From: Petrocella sp. FN5
Lineage (GTDB): Bacteria; Bacillota; Clostridia; Lachnospirales; Vallitaleaceae
Assembly: GCF_029210395.1 (NCBI RefSeq)
Contig: NZ_JARGDP010000006.1
Span: forward strand, 1 to 64,000
Length of the DNA stretch: 64,000 nucleotides
Reading direction: 5' to 3'
The position numbers and the translations under genes were made by a program. Positions 56,369 to 64,000 of the stretch are shown here, one piece after another. Each line of letters opens with the position of its first letter. Within the stretch, counting starts at the first letter, position 1. Under the pieces are notes generated by a model. That model did no database searches. It was not told the DNA's origin and saw nothing but the letters and a program-made list of their open reading frames with translations.

Positions 56369-56390
56369 AGGCTGCCTATAGGCAGCCTTG
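56369..56390 (+). terminator. terminator after purA
   Basis: AGGCTGCC-TATA-GGCAGCCT (56369-56388) is an 8-bp GC-rich stem followed by TGTTTGTT. Confidence 0.85.
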
Positions 56391-56397
56391 TTTGTTA

Positions 56398-56426
56398 TTG
56401 CACTCCAAACACAACTGACGTATAAT
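56398..56426 (+). promoter_or_regulatory. promoter of pth-sortase operon
   Basis: TTGCAC (56398-56403), 17 bases and TATAAT (56421-56426). Confidence 0.65.
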
Positions 56427-56507
56427 GGAATCATGATTAAGGGGATAATTTTATATCCTTTGCCCCTCTAATCATAGCAGAATATGTAAGAATGAAAGAG
56501 GTATAAG

Positions 56508-57089
56508 ATGCTGTTTATCATAGGTCTTGGTAACCCTGGAACAAAATTTAACGGAACCCGTCACAATATTGGGTTTGAAGTGATAGAAAGACTTGCTTAT
56601 GACTACCATATCAAATTAGATCGAAAAAAACATAAGGCATTCGTAGGTCAAGGCGTCATCAAAGGTGAAAAAGTTATATTAATGAAACCCCAAACATATA
56701 TGAACTTAAGTGGTGAAGCTATTGCCGATGTTCTTGGCTTTTATAAGGAAACACCGGATAAAATCATCGTCGTTTATGATGATACCAGTTTGGATGTGGG
56801 TAAGCTTAGAATCAGGGAAAGAGGTAGCGCCGGCGGTCATAATGGCATCAAAAATATCATAGCCCATATGAAAACTCAAGAGTTTATTAGGATTAAAGTG
56901 GGCGTAGGTGAAAAACCGCCTGGATGGGATTTGGCGGATTATGTCCTCTCTAGGTTTGATGACTTGGAAATCAAAACGATACAAGCTGCTATAAAGATGT
57001 CAGCAGATGCAGTTGCTATGATTTTGGATGTGGGTGTGGAGAAAGCCATGAACCATTTTAACAATAAGAAAGCAGGTGAAAGTCATTGA
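56508..57089 (+). CDS. pth: peptidyl-tRNA hydrolase
   Basis: This 193-aa enzyme releases tRNA from stalled peptidyl-tRNA. Motifs are GLGNPG, N near 10-13, the catalytic His in TRHNIGFE, MKPQTYMNLSG and DDTSLDVGKLR. The stop overlaps the TTG start of the sortase, so the two are coupled. Confidence 0.96.
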   Translation: MLFIIGLGNPGTKFNGTRHNIGFEVIERLAYDYHIKLDRKKHKAFVGQGVIKGEKVILMKPQTYMNLSGEAIADVLGFYKETPDKIIVVYDDTSLDVGKLRIRERGSAGGHNGIKNIIAHMKTQEFIRIKVGVGEKPPGWDLADYVLSRFDDLEIKTIQAAIKMSADAVAMILDVGVEKAMNHFNNKKAGESH

Positions 57090-57793
57090 AAAAACATATT
57101 GGAACCTTACTGATTATTGTTGGTATTGTAATTATTACAGTACCACTTGTGGGACGATACATAGCAACCCAAAGACAAGAAGCCTTGTTGGCAGATTTTC
57201 TTGAGCAAAGCATAATGATAGAAGATACAGATAGTTATGATGACCTAAGTGCATCTTTAGAATGGGGCGTTCAAGAAGAAAATCAAGAGGATTTATCAGA
57301 GGCTCTTGAAGTCCCAGGTGTATCATCTATAGATGATGAAGGTTTGGTAGAGGATGATTTGGAAGGAAACCTTGAAGAAACGGTTATAATCAAACAGAGA
57401 CCGAAAGCTGTTGCCATACTTGAAATTGATAAAATAGGTATTAAACTACCGGTTGCAGAAGGTGTGGATTTAGCCACCTTGAAATTCGCAGTAGGGCATA
57501 TGCCGGAAACGGCTGCTCTTGGAAGTATTGGAAATGCTGTTGTGGCAGGGCATAGAAGTCACAGCTTCGGTACTTATTTTAACCGTTTGAATGAGGTGGA
57601 GATTGGCGATACCATAAAAGTGACAACAGGCGGTCAAACATATATCTATGAAGTATATGAAACACGCATTGTTGAGCCGGATGATCTTTCTGTATTAAGA
57701 GGCAGTAGTAATCACAAAGTTATTACGCTAATTACTTGCCACCCTCTGTACACTTCGACACATCGTTTGATTGTCCATGGTGTTATAAAATGA
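57086..57793 (+). CDS. class D-like sortase
   Basis: This 235-aa transpeptidase has an N-terminal membrane anchor (about 6-25), an acidic Glu/Asp spacer (about 30-105) and a sortase fold with catalytic H156 (AGHRSH), C218 (TLITC) and R227 (HRLIV). It anchors LPxTG-like proteins to the wall. TTG start is needed since it overlaps the pth stop. The next gene is a secreted transglutaminase-like protein under c-di-GMP riboswitches. No LPxTG substrate is seen in the window. Confidence 0.9.
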   Translation: MKKHIGTLLIIVGIVIITVPLVGRYIATQRQEALLADFLEQSIMIEDTDSYDDLSASLEWGVQEENQEDLSEALEVPGVSSIDDEGLVEDDLEGNLEETVIIKQRPKAVAILEIDKIGIKLPVAEGVDLATLKFAVGHMPETAALGSIGNAVVAGHRSHSFGTYFNRLNEVEIGDTIKVTTGGQTYIYEVYETRIVEPDDLSVLRGSSNHKVITLITCHPLYTSTHRLIVHGVIK

Positions 57794-57806
57794 CAAATAA
57801 TAGAAG

Positions 57807-57889
57807 GCATAATAGGTCTAAAGGACTATAAGGATAGGCAATAAGTTACAAGTTAGAGACAAACATTGCATTCTATAGACCTATTATGC
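57807..57889. repeat. perfect 14-bp inverted repeat around the transglutaminase promoter
   Basis: GCATAATAGGTCTA (57807-57820) and TAGACCTATTATGC (57876-57889) are 55 bases apart. The right arm reaches the TGC of the extended -10 box. It may be a regulator site or a terminator-like hairpin for the upstream operon; there is no T-run. Confidence 0.65.
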
Positions 57890-57895
57890 TATAAT
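57866..57895 (+). promoter_or_regulatory. promoter of riboswitch-controlled transglutaminase gene
   Basis: TTGCAT (57866-57871), 18 bases and TATAAT (57890-57895) with TGC extension; the transcript would start ~30 bases before the first riboswitch. Confidence 0.65.
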
Positions 57896-57928
57896 GTATA
57901 CAAGATAATACAGCTTATAATTTTGGTG

Positions 57929-58018
57929 CTTTTCACCGATAATAGCAAACCATTCGAAAGGATGGGACGCAAAGCCAAGGGCCTTCTGCAGTGCAGGTGG
58001 TAGCCGGTTGCCGAAAGG
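57929..58018 (+). ncRNA. c-di-GMP-I riboswitch, first of a tandem pair
   Basis: The class I (GEMM) core is intact: GCAAACC (57945), a P2 hairpin CCATTC-GAAA-GGATGG with GNRA loop, GACGCAAAGCC, a P3 arm with GGTGGTAGCC and the closing GGTTGCCGA. P1 pairs 57929-57934 with 58013-58018. The base equivalent to G20 of Vc2 is G (57945), and the C92 equivalent is kept, both of which point to c-di-GMP rather than cGAMP. A seven-T run follows at 58023-58029. Confidence 0.95.
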
Positions 58019-58077
58019 GAAGTTTTTTTGTACCCTAAAGGATAAATATTTCTGGTGATACAACACTTCAAGATAAG

Positions 58078-58165
58078 CTTTCAACGATACCGCAAACCAT
58101 TCGAAAGGGTGGGACGCAAAGCCAAGGACCTTCTGCAATGCAGGTGGTAGCCGGTTACCGAAAGG
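58078..58165 (+). ncRNA. c-di-GMP-I riboswitch, second of a tandem pair
   Basis: The same core as the first copy is present: CGCAAACC (58091), P2 CCATTC-GAAA-GGGTGG, GACGCAAAGCC, GGTGGTAGCC and GGTTACCGA. G20 and C92 equivalents are kept. P1 pairs CTTTC (58078-58082) with GAAAG (58160-58164). That GAAAG is part of the ribosome site AAAGGAG (58161-58167), so binding could block translation. Confidence 0.95.
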
Positions 58166-58175
58166 AGAGTTTCAA

Positions 58176-59024
58176 ATGAAGAAGGTTGTATTTTTAATTT
58201 TTTCAGTGATCTTTCTCTTTCTCATATCTGAAACGACGACTTGGGCATCATCGACAATAGATGTAGATTCAAGTCAAGTTAATGAAGGTATAGTAAGGGT
58301 TAAATTTAATACAGGTACAACAAAAAAGGTGAAGTTGCTTATATCTAAAGGTGATCAAAGAGTTCAATACAATCTGTCAAACAGTGAGGCATATATCGGA
58401 TTTCCTTTGCAACTTGGAGATGGCACTTATACTGTTGGTATTTATGAGAATACAACGGATAGCAAGTATAGAGCGGTTCATACAAAAAGTTTTAATGTGA
58501 CCATAACAGACGTTAAAAAGGTCTATTTAAATAGTGTTCAAGAAATCAGTTGGCGTCAAGACAGTCAAGCTGTATTGCTTGCCCAAAGACTTCTGCAGGA
58601 AGCAACTTTTAGAAAGCAACAAAGTCATAAAAATATGGCGGTTCAATTAACGGAACGAGAAAAAGTAAACGTTCTATATAATTATGTCGTTAACAATATT
58701 TCTTATGACTATAATAAAATAAAAACCTTGAACTATGATTATTTACCCAATATTGATCAGACGATTCTTGACAAATCCGGTATATGTTATGATTATTCTG
58801 CTTTGCTTGGGGCTATGTTGAGAAGTCAAGGTATACCAACAAAAATGGCCAAAGGTTATACGACATGGACAAGCGTTTATCATGCTTGGAATGAAGTGTA
58901 CTTGGCAAGTGAAAACCGTTGGGTTGTCGTTGACTCTACTTATGATGCTTATATGAAGAGAAACAATCAGCTCTACGCTTTTGAAAAAGATACCAATGTG
59001 TATCAAAAAGTGAAAGAACTCTAG
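58176..59024 (+). CDS. secreted transglutaminase-like protein
   Basis: This 282-aa exported protein has a signal peptide (about 1-25, cleavage near WAS) and a beta-rich N-terminal half (about 25-115). The transglutaminase-like domain has the Cys-His-Asp triad C204 (SGICYDYS), H236 (YHAWNE) and D253 (VVDSTYD). Family members cross-link or cut proteins or act as proteases. Two c-di-GMP-I riboswitches lie directly before it, so its expression should follow c-di-GMP. A role in cell surface or biofilm formation is inferred. Confidence 0.9.
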   Translation: MKKVVFLIFSVIFLFLISETTTWASSTIDVDSSQVNEGIVRVKFNTGTTKKVKLLISKGDQRVQYNLSNSEAYIGFPLQLGDGTYTVGIYENTTDSKYRAVHTKSFNVTITDVKKVYLNSVQEISWRQDSQAVLLAQRLLQEATFRKQQSHKNMAVQLTEREKVNVLYNYVVNNISYDYNKIKTLNYDYLPNIDQTILDKSGICYDYSALLGAMLRSQGIPTKMAKGYTTWTSVYHAWNEVYLASENRWVVVDSTYDAYMKRNNQLYAFEKDTNVYQKVKEL

Positions 59025-59076
59025 AGCCAAAGTGATAAATGGCGGCAATAGATTCTGATAAAAATTTTTGGCCCTA

Positions 59077-59116
59077 GCCTCTTAGTCAATCCCTCATGAA
59101 CTAAGAGGCAATTTTT
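59077..59116 (+). terminator. terminator after transglutaminase gene
   Basis: GCCTCTTAGT (59077-59086) pairs with 59100-59109 over 10 bp and is followed by AATTTTTTG. Confidence 0.88.
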
Positions 59117-59155
59117 TGTTCTTTTTTCGTCTACCAAGACCGACCACTTGCAAAC

Positions 59156-59184
59156 TTGTCATAACTGTTTTTATCAAGTATAAT
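59156..59184 (+). promoter_or_regulatory. mfd promoter
   Basis: TTGTCA (59156-59161), 17 bases and TATAAT (59179-59184). The transcript would begin almost exactly at repeat copy F. Confidence 0.7.
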
Positions 59185-59188
59185 AAAG

Positions 59189-59293
59189 TGGTTAAAGGGT
59201 CAAAACTAAGTTTCACTAAATTCACATACAATATATAGATTATGTTGCACATTCTTAACGATATATTGTATATGAAAGTTCAACTAAATATAG
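59189..59293 (+). repeat. dispersed palindromic element, copy F (long form)
   Basis: TGGTTAAAGGGTCAAAAC arm and a ~90-base core with TTCACATACAATATATAG and ATATATTGTATATGAA halves. The core is the inverse of copy C. It is followed by CCGC..GCGGTTTTT (59314-59344), a terminator-like hairpin before mfd. Confidence 0.75.
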
Positions 59294-59361
59294 GAAAATT
59301 CATGATGTCTTAGCCGCCAGGTTAAGGCCTTTTGTGCGGTTTTTGGAAAGATAGGTTATGT

Positions 59362-62300
59362 ATGAATATATTAAATCAGCCTTTGGAAAAGCTGGAAGCT
59401 TTTCATATAGCAAAAAATAAACTGAAATATAAAGAAACGCCCATGGCTATTTATGGCGCGATTGACTCTCAAAAGTGTCATTTGGTTTCAGCCTTGTCTG
59501 ACCATCCTCAGAAGTTGATTATTACGTATAATGATGTTAGAGCAAGAGAAATCTATGAAGATATGATGTTCTTCCAGGAAAAAGTCTATATCTACCCATC
59601 CAAAGACATTATTTTTTATAGTGCAGATGTGCATAGTAATGATATCGTTAAAGAACGGATGCGTCTTTTTAGGCAATTAATAGAACATCAAGAAGCTGTA
59701 GTTATTATGTCGGTAGACGCATTGGTAGATCGCCTTATGCCATTGACGAGAATCGCAGAGAGTGTCATTTACTGTAAACAAGGGGAAGTCCTTGAGATGA
59801 CTGGTCTTGGCAAGCGCTTAATATATATGGGTTATAAAAGGACGGATCAAGTAGAAAGTCGAGGGCAATTCACCATTCGTGGTGGTATTATTGATATTTT
59901 TCCATTAACGGAATCTGAAATGGTTCGTATAGAACTATGGGGTGACGAGATTGACTCTATAAGACAGGTCAATATGGAAACTCAAAGATCAACAGTTGCT
60001 TTAGAAGAAGTAGCCATTTATCCGGCTAGAGAAGTTGTGGTATCGGATGCTTCAATAAAAAAAGCTGAAAAAGCCGTTCAAAAAGATTATGAAAAGACTA
60101 AAAAGTTCTTTTTAAAAGGCGATCCCCAGTATTTAGAAAGATTGGAACGCTGTGTGGATGATTTGGTTCAAAAAATAAAGGGTGAAGGTAATTTCAATGG
60201 CATAGAAGGCAATTTACATTATTATGAAGATGAGGTAGCCTCTATTTTTGATTATTTTCAAGATCCTGTCATATATTTAGATGAGCCACAAAGGATTAAA
60301 GAAAGACTGACCAATCTTTTTTCGGAATTTAATGAAAGTATGCGTAGTCGTTATGAAAAAGGCTATTTATTAAAAGGGCAGGTGGATGTTCTATTTAAAG
60401 AAGGTCAAATTGTCAAAAAAATCGAAAAAAATGCTGTAATAAGTTTAAGTACATTAAATCATAAAGATGCCTTTGTGCATAATACTTCGAAAATAGAGAT
60501 GTTGGTGCGTTCAGTCAATCCTTATCATGGAAGCTTTGAACTTATGATTAAAGATATTAGAGGCTGGGTAGAGAACCAATATGAGATTTTATTACTTTGT
60601 GCTTCAAAAACAAGAGCCGGCCATATGGTTGAGTTGCTGAATGACCAAGGCATTAGAGCTTATACTCTTTATAACGCCGAAATGGGTCTTACACGTGGTT
60701 CGGTTGCAGTGTCTTATGGTTCTATGCATAAAGGGTTTGAATACCCACATATTCAGCTTGTGGTACTTACAGAAACAGAGCTTGTAGGGAAAAAACAACA
60801 TAAGCGTCAAAAAAAATTCAAGGACGGGAAGAAGCTAAGTCATTTTAATGAGTTAAAGCAAGGGGACTATGTGGTTCATGAGAATCATGGTGTGGGTGTT
60901 TTTAAAGGCATTGAAAAGATAGAAGTGGAGGGCATCGGAAAAGATTTTATTAAGATTTCTTATAAAGATGATGGCAATCTATATATTGCCACAACACAGT
61001 TGGATGCCATTCAGAAATACATAGGCGCAGAAGGTAAAAAACCTAAGTTGAACAAACTTGGAACCGGTGAATGGAAAGCGACAAAAGAACGGGTCAAAGG
61101 TGCTGTCGAAGAGATTGCAAAGGATCTTGTTGCTTTATATGCAAAAAGAGAAATGGCAAAAGGCTATCGGTATGAGAAGGATACGGTATGGCAAAATGAG
61201 TTTGAAGAGATGTTTCCATACGAAGAAACAGAAGACCAACTCACAGCCATTGAAGATACTAAAAGGGATATGGAGAGTTCAAGAATCATGGATCGTCTCA
61301 TTTGTGGCGATGTAGGTTATGGAAAAACCGAGGTCGCTATTAGAGCTGCTTTTAAAGCCATTCAAGAAAACAAACAAGTTGCCTATTTGGTGCCCACCAC
61401 TATTTTGGCACAGCAGCAGTATAATAATTTTGTTCAAAGAATGAAAGATTTTCCGGTAAAAGTTGAAATGCTATCTAGGTTCAGGACCGCTAAAGAACAG
61501 AAGAAGATTCTTGAGGGTTTGAGAAGAGGCTTAATCGATGTGGTTATTGGAACCCATCGCCTTGTATCCAAGGATGTTGTGTTCAAAGATCTAGGTTTAT
61601 TAATTGTTGATGAGGAACAACGTTTTGGTGTTAAACACAAAGAAGCTATAAAATCAATGAAGGAAACTGTGGATGTATTAACCTTAACAGCTACACCAAT
61701 ACCTAGAACCCTCCACATGAGTTTGATCGGTATTAGGGATATGAGTGTACTTGAAGACCCACCAGAAGAACGTCATCCTATCCAGACATATGTTTTGGAA
61801 CACAATGATGCACTTATTAAGGATGCGATATACAGAGAACTGGCAAGAGGTGGACAAGTGTACTATGTCTATAATCGGGTTAAAGAGATTGATGAAGTTG
61901 CTAATCAGATTGCCAAGGAAGTTCCAGAAGCCAGTGTGGCTTATGCCCATGGTCAAATGAGTGAAAGAGAACTTGAAAACATCATGTTTGATTTTATAAA
62001 TGGCAATATTGATGTTTTGGTGGCCACGACCATCATTGAAACCGGACTTGATATATCAAATGTCAATACAATGATTATACATAATGCAGATCGCATGGGA
62101 CTATCTCAGCTTTATCAGCTTAGGGGCAGGGTCGGTCGGTCTAATCGAGTTGCTTATGCCTATCTTATGTACAAACGAGACAAAGTGCTTAAGGAAATAG
62201 CGGAAAAAAGGTTGGAAGCAATACGGGAGTTTACTGAATTTGGTGCTGGATTTAAGATTGCCATGCGTGACTTGGAGATACGAGGCGCAGGCAATTTACT

Positions 62301-62862
62301 TGGTGCAAAGCAACATGGTCATATGGATGCTGTAGGTTATGACCTGTATTGTAAGCTCTTGGAGAAAGAAGTTCGAAAACTAAAAAATGATTTTGACACA
62401 GAAGAAAGCTTTGAAACGCTTATAGATATTAATGTGGACGCCTATATACCCATAACTTATATCAATGATGAAGTAAGAAAAATTGAGGCCTATAAGAAGA
62501 TTGCTACCATAGAATCAGAAGCAGATTATCTAGATATTCAAGATGAACTACTAGACCGTTTTGGAGAATTACCTAAACCCGTTATAAATTTACTTGAGAT
62601 TGGCTATATTAAGGGCTTGGCTCATGATATTGGAATTACAGCAATCTTAGAAAAAGAAGAAAAATATATATTTGAGATAAAAAAAGATGCAAAAATTGAC
62701 CCATCAGGCATACCTGAATTGATTAAGTCTTATGGACATTCATTGAAATTTGCCATTGCCGATCAACCCTATTTTGCCCTTGAGATGCCTGGGAATGGTA
62801 AAAAGGAAGTTTTCAGACATATTAAGACTTTGTTACAGTCTCTAAAGGGTTTGAAGGTTTAA
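59362..62862 (+). CDS. mfd: transcription-repair coupling factor Mfd
   Basis: This ~1166-aa helicase frees stalled RNA polymerase and recruits UvrA. It has the UvrB-like N-terminal region, a CarD-like RNA polymerase interaction domain near 490-570 (LKQGDYVVHENHGVGVFKGIE), RecG-like motor motifs with Walker A GDVGYGKTE (about 649-657) and VDEEQRFGV, and a C-terminal TRCF domain. ATG 59362 is chosen because ORF codons before it lack a ribosome site. Confidence 0.95.
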   Translation: MNILNQPLEKLEAFHIAKNKLKYKETPMAIYGAIDSQKCHLVSALSDHPQKLIITYNDVRAREIYEDMMFFQEKVYIYPSKDIIFYSADVHSNDIVKERMRLFRQLIEHQEAVVIMSVDALVDRLMPLTRIAESVIYCKQGEVLEMTGLGKRLIYMGYKRTDQVESRGQFTIRGGIIDIFPLTESEMVRIELWGDEIDSIRQVNMETQRSTVALEEVAIYPAREVVVSDASIKKAEKAVQKDYEKTKKFFLKGDPQYLERLERCVDDLVQKIKGEGNFNGIEGNLHYYEDEVASIFDYFQDPVIYLDEPQRIKERLTNLFSEFNESMRSRYEKGYLLKGQVDVLFKEGQIVKKIEKNAVISLSTLNHKDAFVHNTSKIEMLVRSVNPYHGSFELMIKDIRGWVENQYEILLLCASKTRAGHMVELLNDQGIRAYTLYNAEMGLTRGSVAVSYGSMHKGFEYPHIQLVVLTETELVGKKQHKRQKKFKDGKKLSHFNELKQGDYVVHENHGVGVFKGIEKIEVEGIGKDFIKISYKDDGNLYIATTQLDAIQKYIGAEGKKPKLNKLGTGEWKATKERVKGAVEEIAKDLVALYAKREMAKGYRYEKDTVWQNEFEEMFPYEETEDQLTAIEDTKRDMESSRIMDRLICGDVGYGKTEVAIRAAFKAIQENKQVAYLVPTTILAQQQYNNFVQRMKDFPVKVEMLSRFRTAKEQKKILEGLRRGLIDVVIGTHRLVSKDVVFKDLGLLIVDEEQRFGVKHKEAIKSMKETVDVLTLTATPIPRTLHMSLIGIRDMSVLEDPPEERHPIQTYVLEHNDALIKDAIYRELARGGQVYYVYNRVKEIDEVANQIAKEVPEASVAYAHGQMSERELENIMFDFINGNIDVLVATTIIETGLDISNVNTMIIHNADRMGLSQLYQLRGRVGRSNRVAYAYLMYKRDKVLKEIAEKRLEAIREFTEFGAGFKIAMRDLEIRGAGNLLGAKQHGHMDAVGYDLYCKLLEKEVRKLKNDFDTEESFETLIDINVDAYIPITYINDEVRKIEAYKKIATIESEADYLDIQDELLDRFGELPKPVINLLEIGYIKGLAHDIGITAILEKEEKYIFEIKKDAKIDPSGIPELIKSYGHSLKFAIADQPYFALEMPGNGKKEVFRHIKTLLQSLKGLKV

Positions 62863-62900
62863 GTATTGTAGCATATAATGAGTATGAAGAACTATATAGG

Positions 62901-62948
62901 TAGGGCTAATGTGTTAATAATCTAGAACTGAACTTTTTGCTTAGCCCT
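62901..62948 (+). terminator. hairpin between mfd and prsA-like gene
   Basis: AGGGCTAA/TTAGCCCT arms (about 62902-62909 and 62941-62948) may form a terminator or leader stem. No strong T-run follows. ACTATATAGG just before it resembles the core of the dispersed repeat family, but the likeness is weak. Confidence 0.4.
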
Positions 62949-62987
62949 TATAGGAATAATGAATTTTAGAAATGGAGCTGTTTGGCA

Positions 62988-64000
62988 TTGGTTTTAGTTA
63001 AAAAAATAATACCGTCTTTGGTTTGTCTGTTAATTGCGATCACAGTTGTGATGGGTTGCAGCACGAGTAAAACGAATCCAGACACTTGGCTTAGGATAGG
63101 TAATGCGGAAGTTGAAGAGGCAGAAGTAATGGTCTATTTGTTTCAGACTTATAATGATTTTTTGGCTTTTGGCGGGGAAGATGTATGGGAAATCAAGGAT
63201 TTTAGCGGTGGGAAATCAGCCAATGAAGTGGCTAAGCAAGGCGCTCTTGACAACCTTATTAAAGTGAAAGTCTTAAATCAAAAAGCAGATGAACAAGGGA
63301 TCACGCTAACGGAAAGTGAAGTTGATATCTTGGAACAGGAAGCAAAAAGGTATTATGATAGTTTATCCGGAAGTTTTATAGAAAAATATGAGATTTCTTT
63401 GGAGACTGTCTATGATGTCATCGGTGATAATTATAGGGCCAGAAGCTTAGAAAATCAAACCATTGAGAGTTATGAACTAGATTCAGGACAAGTTGAGGAC
63501 AAAGTCAGAGAAAACGTTGAATATGTTAAGCTAAAAGATGAAAGTGCGATAGATATTCTAACCTCTTATTATGTTCAGCATATTGTGGTCTATACTCATG
63601 AGAAGAATAGTGATGATGTATGGATGGCTTTAGATGTAGAGAAAGTGATACAAGCCCGTAGTAAGATTGAGGCCGCTTATGAAGCTGTTCATAGCGGTGT
63701 AGCTTTTGAAGAAGTCTTAAGAGAATATTCAGAAGACCCAATAAGTGCCGCCGATGATTTGGGTATTATGTTATCCAACTTTCAATTGCCGAAAGATTTT
63801 ATAGTTCATCTTCAAGAGATTAATCCGGGCGAGATGACGCCTATTATAGAAGGTGAGTATGGTTTTCATATCTTCAAGTTGCTATTTGTGGAAACACCGG
63901 ATAAAGAAACCGTTGGAGAGTATAATGCTCAGTTTGAGTTATGGGAAAAGTCACTTTATGAAGAAGCACGGGCGAAGTTATACAAAGAAGCTTTTGACAA
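62988..64000 (+). CDS. prsA: PrsA-like peptidyl-prolyl isomerase lipoprotein (partial)
   Basis: The frame from TTG 62988 (or TTG 62982) stays open to the window end. GGAG at 62974-62977 is the ribosome site. The product has a signal with lipobox VVMGC, a SurA/PrsA N-terminal helical domain and a parvulin-type rotamase region (IVVYTHEK..., about residues 200-300; YSEDPISAADDLGI, EGEYGFHIFKLL). It folds exported proteins outside the membrane. The C-terminus is beyond the window. Confidence 0.85.
   Translation, partial: MVLVKKIIPSLVCLLIAITVVMGCSTSKTNPDTWLRIGNAEVEEAEVMVYLFQTYNDFLAFGGEDVWEIKDFSGGKSANEVAKQGALDNLIKVKVLNQKADEQGITLTESEVDILEQEAKRYYDSLSGSFIEKYEISLETVYDVIGDNYRARSLENQTIESYELDSGQVEDKVRENVEYVKLKDESAIDILTSYYVQHIVVYTHEKNSDDVWMALDVEKVIQARSKIEAAYEAVHSGVAFEEVLREYSEDPISAADDLGIMLSNFQLPKDFIVHLQEINPGEMTPIIEGEYGFHIFKLLFVETPDKETVGEYNAQFELWEKSLYEEARAKLYKEAFD

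Noticed and set aside
57929-58165. cGAMP (GEMM-Ib) specificity of the riboswitches
   Set aside because: The base matching G20 of the Vc2 aptamer is G in both, while cGAMP-preferring members usually have A there.
62877-62950. Seventh copy of the palindromic repeat family before the prsA-like gene
   Set aside because: It has ACTATATAGG and AGGGCTAA arms but lacks the GGTTAA..AAAAC arm, so the likeness is too weak to include.

Overview
The window looks like the chromosome of an anaerobic, low-GC Firmicute, probably a Clostridia member near Lachnospirales/Vallitaleaceae. The lineage is inferred from gene content: pyruvate formate-lyase with its activase, [FeFe]-hydrogenase maturases HydF and HydG with a TM1266-type regulator, a clostridial 2[4Fe-4S] ferredoxin, a WalRK system with YycH/YycI, MecA, and Gram-positive lipoproteins and sortase. 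No rRNA, tRNA, phage, IS transposase or CRISPR array was seen. Coding density is high, and most genes have AGGAGG-like ribosome binding sites and recognisable TTGaca/TATAAT promoters.

Layout. 1-4.5 kb: the end of a Kef-type antiporter, a metallophosphoesterase, a secreted M14 carboxypeptidase and a citrate synthase. 4.5-9.8 kb: an AraC regulator divergent from an orphan sugar-binding lipoprotein, then a 1003-aa GH13-like enzyme. 10-13.7 kb: a MacAB-like efflux/export operon carrying an extra lipoprotein gene. 13.7-20.4 kb: a complete ribose operon, rbsR-rbsK-rbsD-rbsA-rbsC-rbsB, with two identical 13-bp operators; its RbsB is a tandem fusion of two binding domains. 20.6-30 kb: two paralogous M23/LysM/G5 peptidases, then walR, walK, an unknown secreted protein, yycH and yycI. 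Two matches to the WalR box lie in this cluster. 30-33 kb: an FGGY kinase and murA. 33-43 kb: anaerobic metabolism, with ferredoxin, pflB-pflA, a GntR regulator, hemerythrin, a Crp/Fnr regulator and an aspA-hydF-TM1266-hydG operon. 43-46.4 kb: a two-component system and threonine ammonia-lyase. 46.8-51.7 kb: a branched-chain amino acid ABC transporter, livJ-livHMGF. 51.9-55 kb: a LiaF-like membrane protein, a CBS-ACT protein, a DUF1858 protein and MecA. 55-64 kb: purA, pth, a sortase, a transglutaminase-like secreted protein behind two tandem c-di-GMP-I riboswitches, mfd, and the start of a PrsA-like foldase.

How the genes work together. Cell-envelope functions recur: WalRK with its likely peptidase targets, murA, the sortase, the LiaF-like protein and a c-di-GMP-controlled transglutaminase. 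Fermentative functions form a second theme: PFL, hydrogenase maturation and ferredoxin.

Most notable signals: the tandem c-di-GMP riboswitches, the second of which overlaps the Shine-Dalgarno sequence; a dispersed family of palindromic elements, six copies, each in the leader of a gene; perfect WalR boxes in the wal region; the duplicated RbsB with a gene-conversion-like block; and a 17/18-bp inverted repeat around the -10 box of the Crp/Fnr gene.
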